Shown here piece by piece: positions 6,389 through 10,317 of a stretch of 10,317 bases of DNA (position 1 is its first letter; each line of letters begins with the position of its first letter). The position numbers and the translations under genes are program-made. This DNA comes from Nitrospira bacterium HGW-Nitrospira-1 (lineage in GTDB: Bacteria; Nitrospirota; Thermodesulfovibrionia; Thermodesulfovibrionales; UBA6898), in NCBI GenBank assembly GCA_002839535.1, contig PGYF01000053.1, positions 1 to 10,317 on the forward strand, given 5' to 3'. The notes beneath the pieces are model-generated. The model had not been told where the DNA came from. It saw only the letters and a list, made by a program, of their open reading frames with translations, and made no database searches.

Positions 6389-7551
6389 TGAACAATAAAG
6401 AAAGCATACAGCATGCAGCAGACAGCATGAACGGGAAGAAAAGCTGTCTATTATCTACTGAAAAGGGGTTTTCTTTAGTTGAACTGATGATAACAATAGT
6501 TACCTTTTTGTTTATTGTAGCCGCGGCCTCAAGCGTGTTTACGAGTTTGTTCACCCAGTTTAAACAGCAGAGCAAGATAGGAGAGACAAATATAGAGGGC
6601 GTAATCGGACTTGATATGTTAAGGTGGGATATTGAACATGCAGGCTATGGCCTGCCGCATGGTGGGCTTATAGCCTATACTGAGGTAAACGGTGACCCCT
6701 TTTCGCTTAATGATGCCCCGACCGACATACCACGCGCTATAATAAGCCGGAGCAATGCAGTTTATGCTGCTCCAAATAACATATTTAACGAATCGGACTA
6801 TCTGGCGATAAAATCATCAGCAGTTGCGCTAAATAACACCACAGCAGGAAAATGGAATTATCTGACGACAGTTGCCGGCAATCCCCTGCTAAATGTATGG
6901 ACGCCTGCTGCTGAAAACGTGCCGGAAGGGGGGAGGGGAATCGTCATATCTTCTGGCAACCGTACATTAATAACAAACGCAGGCAGCTTTTCTGCGAGAT
7001 GCTGCACCAACGCCGTCGCCAATATTGCGTCTTTTGCCCCAGGCCCAAACGAGACTTATCTTTTATATGGCGTTAACCATAACACAGACCTAAGGAGGCC
7101 TTTTAACAGGGTGGATTATTATATAGACAGACCTGCTGCTAACATGCCTCAGAGGTGCGCTCCTAACACAGGTGTATTAGAAAGGGCTGTTGTAAACCAG
7201 GGCAATGACAGTCTTAATCCCCAGCCTGTTCTTGACTGTGTTGCAGATATGCAGGTGGTTTATGCATTGGATAATGATGAAAACGGAGAATTTATAGACG
7301 GCGTGGGCGGCGATGTATATACGGATACGCTTGCACTGTTAAGCGCTGAAGATATAAGGAGACGGGTTAAAGAGGTGCGGGTTTTTGTCCTTGCCCATGA
7401 AGGACAAAGGGATGCTACATATGAACATCCGACTCCAATAGTTGTAGGCCCTGATGCTGCTCTTGGACGCGCGTTTGCTTTGGCGGGGACTGATCGAAAT
7501 TACCGCTGGAAGGTCTATACAATAGTTGTAAAACCATATAATTTGAGGTAG
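6385..7551 (+). CDS. pilW: PilW-type minor pilin (prepilin)
   Basis: This is a large minor pilin of the PilW/GspJ group, 388 residues. The cleavage context is STEKG followed by FSLVELMITI, with Glu at mature position 5 and a hydrophobic helix to about residue 52. Downstream, GLDMLRWDIEHAGYGLP is typical of PilW, where the first helix leads into the globular domain. The C-terminus has VKEVRVFVLAHEGQ. The ATG at 6385 overlaps the pilV stop and is preceded directly by GGGGAG, so the ATG at 6388 may be used instead. Starting here gives an unusually long 28-residue leader, part of which (residues 7-15) is encoded by short CAGCAT-type repeats. The ATG at 6427 would give a leader of 14 residues but has no clear ribosome site. 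PilW is an inner-membrane protein before assembly and is thought to bridge the minor pilins to PilY1. Confidence 0.88.
   Translation: MMNNKESIQHAADSMNGKKSCLLSTEKGFSLVELMITIVTFLFIVAAASSVFTSLFTQFKQQSKIGETNIEGVIGLDMLRWDIEHAGYGLPHGGLIAYTEVNGDPFSLNDAPTDIPRAIISRSNAVYAAPNNIFNESDYLAIKSSAVALNNTTAGKWNYLTTVAGNPLLNVWTPAAENVPEGGRGIVISSGNRTLITNAGSFSARCCTNAVANIASFAPGPNETYLLYGVNHNTDLRRPFNRVDYYIDRPAANMPQRCAPNTGVLERAVVNQGNDSLNPQPVLDCVADMQVVYALDNDENGEFIDGVGGDVYTDTLALLSAEDIRRRVKEVRVFVLAHEGQRDATYEHPTPIVVGPDAALGRAFALAGTDRNYRWKVYTIVVKPYNLR
6402..6430 (+). repeat. CAGCAT-type repeats inside the pilW leader region
   Basis: A run of AGCATACAGCAT, GCAGCAGACAGCAT and similar units encodes residues 7-15 of the pilW product, upstream of the prepilin cleavage site. 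It resembles the AGCAGACAGCATACAGG string at 5239-5255. The encoded residues would be removed with the leader. Confidence 0.45.
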
Positions 7552-7553
7552 AT

Positions 7554-8267
7554 ATGGAAATTCAAAATTCAAAATTCAAAATTCAAAATTCAAATGATAA
7601 GGGCATTGCCCTTGTGATGGTATTGGTTCTCGCTGTAATCTCTCTTTCAATTATGGCAGCGCTGATTTATATGTTAACGGCAGGGACCCAAACTTCGGGC
7701 ATTCAAAAGAGGTATAAAACCGCTCTTGAAGCTGGAATAGGCGGCAGTGAAGTTGCCTACCAGTTTATTACGCTAAAAGGTGATGCGGCTGACCAACAAG
7801 CGTTTATTGTCGGACTGAATGCTTTTGCTGGTCTTAACGCACAGGTGGTTACCGATATCAACCAATGTACTACTACTCTACTTAACGTTACTCTTCCAGA
7901 CGGCCGAACATGCGCTTCTTTGGGTAATTTTGCGGGATTAGCCGCCAAGCTAAACCTTCCGACAGCATGCTGGTCAGCAGGGTGTAACAGGTTAACGACT
8001 ATCAACCCCGCGAACAACGCCACTTACGATACGCGATTTGATATTGGAACAACCACCCGATACAGGGTTTATGCAAAAATAGTTGACACAGTTGAAGGCA
8101 ATTCTGCCGGCGGAGACGAAGGTTTAACTAAAGGCGGTGTAGTAACGCCAAGCTTAGCAGGAATAACAGCGCCGAGCATGCCGTATCTTTATGCGATTGA
8201 GATAAATTCGGAAAGTCGCGACAATGTTGATGAAAGGGCAAAGGTTTCTGTCCTTTATCAGTACTGA
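7554..8267 (+). CDS. pilX: PilX-type minor pilin lacking Glu5
   Basis: This is a 237-residue minor pilin of the PilX/GspK type. The ATG at 7554 lies two bases after the pilW stop and five bases after GAGG (7545-7548), which fixes the start. A 17-residue leader ends in NDKG, followed by IALVMVLVLAVISLSIMAAL, a hydrophobic helix. The usual Glu at mature position 5 is Met here, as in GspK and several PilX proteins placed at the very tip of the complex. The first helix continues with RYKTALEAGIGGSEVAYQF, the PilX N-terminal pattern. Four cysteines (in NQC, RTC, TACW and AGC contexts) could form disulfides. The leader is almost wholly encoded by a 7-bp tandem repeat, described separately. PilX is expected to cap the minor-pilin complex next to PilY1. 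The family is confident; the exact name follows gene order. Confidence 0.82.
   Translation: MEIQNSKFKIQNSNDKGIALVMVLVLAVISLSIMAALIYMLTAGTQTSGIQKRYKTALEAGIGGSEVAYQFITLKGDAADQQAFIVGLNAFAGLNAQVVTDINQCTTTLLNVTLPDGRTCASLGNFAGLAAKLNLPTACWSAGCNRLTTINPANNATYDTRFDIGTTTRYRVYAKIVDTVEGNSAGGDEGLTKGGVVTPSLAGITAPSMPYLYAIEINSESRDNVDERAKVSVLYQY
7561..7595 (+). repeat. TTCAAAA heptamer repeat, five units, within pilX
   Basis: TTCAAAA is repeated four times exactly (7561-7588), followed by a fifth copy with one change (7589-7595). It starts four bases after the pilX ATG and runs to just before the codons of the prepilin cleavage site. Seven is not a multiple of three, so any gain or loss of one unit would change the reading frame. 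Such heptamers are known as dispersed short tandem repeats in cyanobacteria and other genomes and may slip during replication. Confidence 0.9.
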
Positions 8268-8269
8268 AC

Positions 8270-9181
8270 ATGCGCAGGCACCTTGGTTTTTTAATAATTC
8301 TATCCTTGTTTTTGTCCTGCTCTTCAGAAAAGCCTGCTGATATTGCCAAAGGGAAACCTGTCAAACCAAAAGATATTGCTGCTTCAGGGGAATATGCGTC
8401 TCCGTCTGCTGTAAAAGAGATTCAATATTCGCTGGAGATTATCCCCGAAGACGCCTCGTGCAGTTCTACATTGTCCCTAACTTCAAAAGGCTTTAACCTC
8501 TCTGATGCAAAAATAGAATGGTTAGTGAATGGGAATCCGGCTGTCAGCGATGCGCCCTCTCAATTTAAAGCCTCAGGGGCAAAGAAGGGCGACACGGTTC
8601 AGGCAAAGGCAATTGTAAAGGACAGAGAGATTTTATCCAACATTGTAAAATTAAAAAATGCCGCGCCAGAGATAACCAGGATAAAAATCATGCCGGAAAC
8701 CTTTAAAGCGGGAGATACACTATATGTTGATGTTACTGCAGGCGATAGAGACGGCGATGAGGTGACTATTTTGCATGAATGGACTAAAAACGGACAGCCG
8801 GCAGGAACAGAGAAACATATAGGGATTCCGATTAAAAGGGGCGATAAAATCATAGTCAGGATAACCCCATTTGACGGAGAAAGTTACGGCAAGCGTGTTG
8901 TTTTGCATAGGGAGATACTCAATATGCCGCCTATGATTGTGGAAGATAAAAACTCATTAAAGCATTATTTTGATGGAAAGAGGTTTTCTTATCAGGTCAA
9001 GGCTGAGGACCCTGATGGAGACGCGCTTGCATATTCCCTGAAAACTGCGCCTGCAGGCATGACCATAAACCCCGCAACAGGCTTGATTCAATGGAATGTT
9101 CCCGCTGATTTTAAGGACAAGGCAGAGATAAAAGTGTCGGTTTCTGACGGTTTCCATGAAAGTTGTTCAGGAGGACATTGA
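8270..9181 (+). CDS. Putative lipoprotein with Ig/cadherin-like repeats
   Basis: This 303-residue protein begins MRRHLGFLIILSLFLSC. A short basic N-terminus, a hydrophobic core and Cys17 after Leu-Ser suggest a lipoprotein signal, though Phe at -3 is not ideal. After a linker rich in Lys and Pro come three beta-rich modules of roughly 80 residues: about 50-130 (with WLVNGNP), 131-220 (with AGDRDGDEV and WTKNGQPAG) and 221-303 (with AEDPDGDALAY, PAGMTINPATG and IQWNVP). The last matches the putative-Ig (He_PIG)/cadherin-like pattern, and the DxDGD motifs are plausible calcium ligands. The end, GFHESCSGGH, does not fit the fold, while the next frame gives a proper final strand, so a frameshift near 9161 is likely. 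The start lies two bases after the pilX stop, so it belongs to the pilus operon. I know of no fixed name. A periplasmic or surface accessory of the pilus is an inference. Confidence 0.75.
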   Translation: MRRHLGFLIILSLFLSCSSEKPADIAKGKPVKPKDIAASGEYASPSAVKEIQYSLEIIPEDASCSSTLSLTSKGFNLSDAKIEWLVNGNPAVSDAPSQFKASGAKKGDTVQAKAIVKDREILSNIVKLKNAAPEITRIKIMPETFKAGDTLYVDVTAGDRDGDEVTILHEWTKNGQPAGTEKHIGIPIKRGDKIIVRITPFDGESYGKRVVLHREILNMPPMIVEDKNSLKHYFDGKRFSYQVKAEDPDGDALAYSLKTAPAGMTINPATGLIQWNVPADFKDKAEIKVSVSDGFHESCSGGH

Positions 9182-9252
9182 AGTCAAGGATTAAAATACC
9201 GGCTCTTTCTCAAAGTGAGTGGGTAGAGTAAGATATAACTCTTAAAGCGCCA

Positions 9253-9290
9253 CTCCTATTTTAGGAGGGGGTGAAGGGGAGGGTGAAAGA
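9253..9290. repeat. G-rich hairpin repeat, second copy
   Basis: CTCCTA (9253-9258) and TAGGAG (9262-9267) pair around TTT, followed by GGGGTGAAGGGGAGGGTGA. The order (hairpin with the loop in T-rich sequence, then GGGGG, GAAGGGG and GAG) parallels 5856-5892. It separates the pilus operon from the HEPN gene. There is no T-run, so a terminator function is unsupported. The remaining spacer (9195-9252) shows nothing clear. Confidence 0.45.
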
Positions 9291-9314
9291 GGTATTTACA
9301 GGTGAAAAATTAAA

Positions 9315-9701
9315 ATGGATATAGCAAAAGTCAGAGATTTTTGGATGGAGGAAGCTGCTGAGGCATTACAGGCGGCATGGCATCTTCATGAAAAAAAGGA
9401 CTATTCATACGCCCTTTTTTTCGGACATCTTGCGGTTGAGAAAATCCTTAAGGCGCTCTATGCAGTCAGGAAAGGTGAACAGTCGCCATATATTCATAAT
9501 CTTGTGAGGTTAGCAGCGCTGTCTGACATTCCGTTAAGTTCCGGACAAAAAATGTTGCTCATCCAGATTACTGATTTTAATCTTGAGGCAAGATACCCCG
9601 ATGAGAAAAGGAGCTTCAGAAAGAAATGCACTGAAGATTTTACTAAAGATATGCTCAATAAAACTGAGGAGGTTTTTCAGTGGCTGAAGTCGATGCTGTA
9701 A
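9315..9701 (+). CDS. HEPN domain protein (possible toxin of HEPN/MNT pair)
   Basis: This 128-residue, mainly helical protein has the HEPN family pattern (PF05168 type): FFGHLAVEKILKALYAV at residues 35-51, SPYIHNLVRLA at 57-67, and ITDFNLEARYPDE near 85-97, followed by a final amphipathic helix. The family is commonly encoded beside minimal nucleotidyltransferases, and many such pairs act as toxin-antitoxin modules in which the HEPN protein is an RNase. However, the Rx4-6H catalytic motif of the nuclease HEPN groups is not visible here, so RNase activity is uncertain. The start follows AGGTG (9300-9304) at ten bases. The stop overlaps the nucleotidyltransferase start by 22 bases, so the two are co-translated. 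The pair lies outside the pilus operon and is probably an accessory insertion. Confidence 0.85.
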   Translation: MDIAKVRDFWMEEAAEALQAAWHLHEKKDYSYALFFGHLAVEKILKALYAVRKGEQSPYIHNLVRLAALSDIPLSSGQKMLLIQITDFNLEARYPDEKRSFRKKCTEDFTKDMLNKTEEVFQWLKSML

Positions 9702-10000
9702 TAATAGACACTGTTAGAAGGTTTCTCAATAAATTGAATGAAACAGGAATAAATATTGCAGCAGCATATCTTTACGGTTCCTACGCAAAAGGGGTTCAGC
9801 ATAAATGGAGCGACATTGATGTTGCTGTAATTTCATCTGAGTTTGATTATGACCGTTTTGATGAACGCGTTCGTTTAACCATGATAGCATCTGAAATAGA
9901 CAATAGAATAGAACCTGTTCCTTTTAGACCCGATACCTTTGTTGATGAAGACCCCCTCGTATGGGAGATAAAGAAAAAGGGAATGCTTGTTGAAGTTTAG
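9680..10000 (+). CDS. Minimal nucleotidyltransferase (MNT), possible antitoxin
   Basis: This 106-residue minimal nucleotidyltransferase of the polymerase-beta superfamily carries the motif GSYAKG...SDID at residues 33-47, which gives exactly GS-X10-DxD with Asp45 and Asp47 as metal ligands. This is the pattern described for MntA-type antitoxins that AMPylate their HEPN partner. A third acidic residue could be Glu78 in RIEPVPF; Asp is more usual there. The GTG start lies seven bases after GAGGAGG (9666-9672), inside the HEPN gene, which makes the start secure. The C-terminus, DPLVWEIKKKG, is partly repeated just downstream at 10033-10052. Adenylyl transfer to the HEPN protein is inferred from the family and not shown by this sequence. 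Confidence 0.88.
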   Translation: MAEVDAVIIDTVRRFLNKLNETGINIAAAYLYGSYAKGVQHKWSDIDVAVISSEFDYDRFDERVRLTMIASEIDNRIEPVPFRPDTFVDEDPLVWEIKKKGMLVEV

Positions 10001-10022
10001 AGGCAGTGATGGGTAATGGGTG

Positions 10023-10067
10023 ATGAGTTTAATCGTATGGGAGATAAAGAAAGAGGCATTATCATAA
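10023..10067 (+). pseudogene. Duplicated fragment of the nucleotidyltransferase 3' end
   Basis: Twenty bases at 10033-10052 are identical to 9957-9976 in the nucleotidyltransferase gene. In the equivalent frame, from an ATG at 10023, the fragment reads MSLIVWEIKKEALS and then stops, aligning with LVWEIKKKGM of the intact gene. This looks like the remnant of a second nucleotidyltransferase copy or a short duplication. It is too short to be functional. Confidence 0.4.
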
Positions 10068-10138
10068 GGCGGTCAGAGGCAGCATGAAAAATGAAAGATT
10101 TCGAGAAAAAGCCATAAAAATGGAAGATTGGATGAGAT

Positions 10139-10234
10139 GTGGGAATCCCTGAAAAGTCTGTAATCATATGGACTGACTATATGAAGTATAGAGCAGAAAA
10201 AGGAACTGGATTCTCCGGTCAAGCCGGAGAATGA
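10139..10234 (+). pseudogene. Short ORF truncated by a hairpin repeat (gene remnant?)
   Basis: From a GTG at 10139 the frame reads MGIPEKSVIIWTDYMKYRAE and then runs into the repeat at 10211, ending at 10234. The sequence before the repeat resembles the start of a small soluble protein. IIWTDYMKYRA recalls small toxin-like proteins found in accessory regions, but this is only an impression. There is no convincing Shine-Dalgarno sequence. It is best treated as a possible remnant whose 3' part was displaced by the repeat. Confidence 0.25.
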
Positions 10235-10283
10235 CAGAATAAATTTGTTTTGACTTTTGACGCCCTGTGCTCTTGGCACAGGG
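10211..10283. repeat. 54-bp hairpin repeat, right copy, with second hairpin
   Basis: 10214-10267 matches 121-174 except at one position. The stem here is ATTCTCCGG / CCGGAGAAT around TCAAG. It runs directly into a second hairpin, CCCTGTGC (10263-10270) and GCACAGGG (10276-10283) with loop TCTTG, which the left copy lacks. The final bases of the window (GTCATTGCCCGAC) look like the start of another, oppositely oriented member of the family. Confidence 0.8.
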
Positions 10284-10317
10284 ATGAATTGCTTCCTAAT
10301 TTGTGTCATTGCCCGAC

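Larger units (their letters stand above)
10001..10317. other. Gene-poor right end with remnants and repeats
   Basis: No intact gene was seen. The stretch holds a copy of the nucleotidyltransferase tail, a 22-codon frame at 10084-10152 beginning MKNERFREKAIK with no recognisable family, the truncated frame at 10139 and the right-end repeat. It looks like decaying accessory DNA at a repeat-rich boundary. No terminator with a T-run was found after the nucleotidyltransferase. Confidence 0.6.

Noticed and set aside
9253..9290. Intrinsic terminator of the pilus operon
   Set aside because: A hairpin is present but it is followed by a G-rich stretch, with no T-run on the + strand.

Overview
The window holds a minor-pilin and tip-adhesin operon of a type IV pilus system, all on the + strand, followed by a small HEPN/nucleotidyltransferase toxin-antitoxin-type pair. 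Both ends are packed with short palindromic and tandem repeats. Lipoprotein and PilY1 export signals, class III prepilin leaders and a -24/-12 promoter indicate a diderm (Gram-negative) bacterium. The moderate GC content, the style of PilY1 and the abundance of hairpin repeats of the type attCTCCGG-tcaag-CCGGAGaat suggest Nitrospirota or Desulfobacterota. That placement is an impression from the sequence, not a search result.

Layout. Positions 1-697 carry no credible gene. They hold a mosaic of direct and inverted repeats (1-259), a large hairpin with a T-run (254-325), a strong sigma-54 promoter match with a possible IHF site (339-381), a hairpin resembling the Neisseria dRS3 repeat (447-466), more palindromes (499-592) and a repeated CTAAAAGGAC motif just before the first ribosome binding site. 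Next comes pilY1, split by an apparent frameshift into 698-1525 and 1480-5217. It is followed by four prepilin-like genes: a FimT/GspH type (about 5314-5829), a PilV type (about 5912-6388), a PilW type (6385-7551) and a PilX type (7554-8267). A putative lipoprotein with Ig/cadherin-like domains (8270-9181) ends the run. Spacing is tight, with an ATGA overlap between pilV and pilW and gaps of 2 bases before pilX and before the lipoprotein gene, so this is most likely one transcript.

How they work together: in known systems FimT/PilV/PilW/PilX form a priming complex that starts pilus assembly in the inner membrane and carries PilY1 to the pilus tip, where its VWA-type domain and calcium-controlled beta-propeller act in adhesion and retraction control. 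The terminal lipoprotein is not a standard member of this set and may be a periplasmic or outer-membrane accessory.

After about 120 bases of repeat-like spacer comes the HEPN protein (9315-9701), overlapped by a minimal nucleotidyltransferase (9680-10000) with an exact GS-X10-DxD motif. The last 317 bases look like decayed accessory DNA: a copied fragment of the nucleotidyltransferase tail, a short ORF cut off by a repeat, and a 54-bp repeat nearly identical to one at 121-174. The most notable points are the 7-bp tandem repeat inside the pilX start region (possible ON/OFF switch), two apparent frameshifts, the concentration of repeats at prepilin leader positions, and compensatory base changes in the hairpin repeats.
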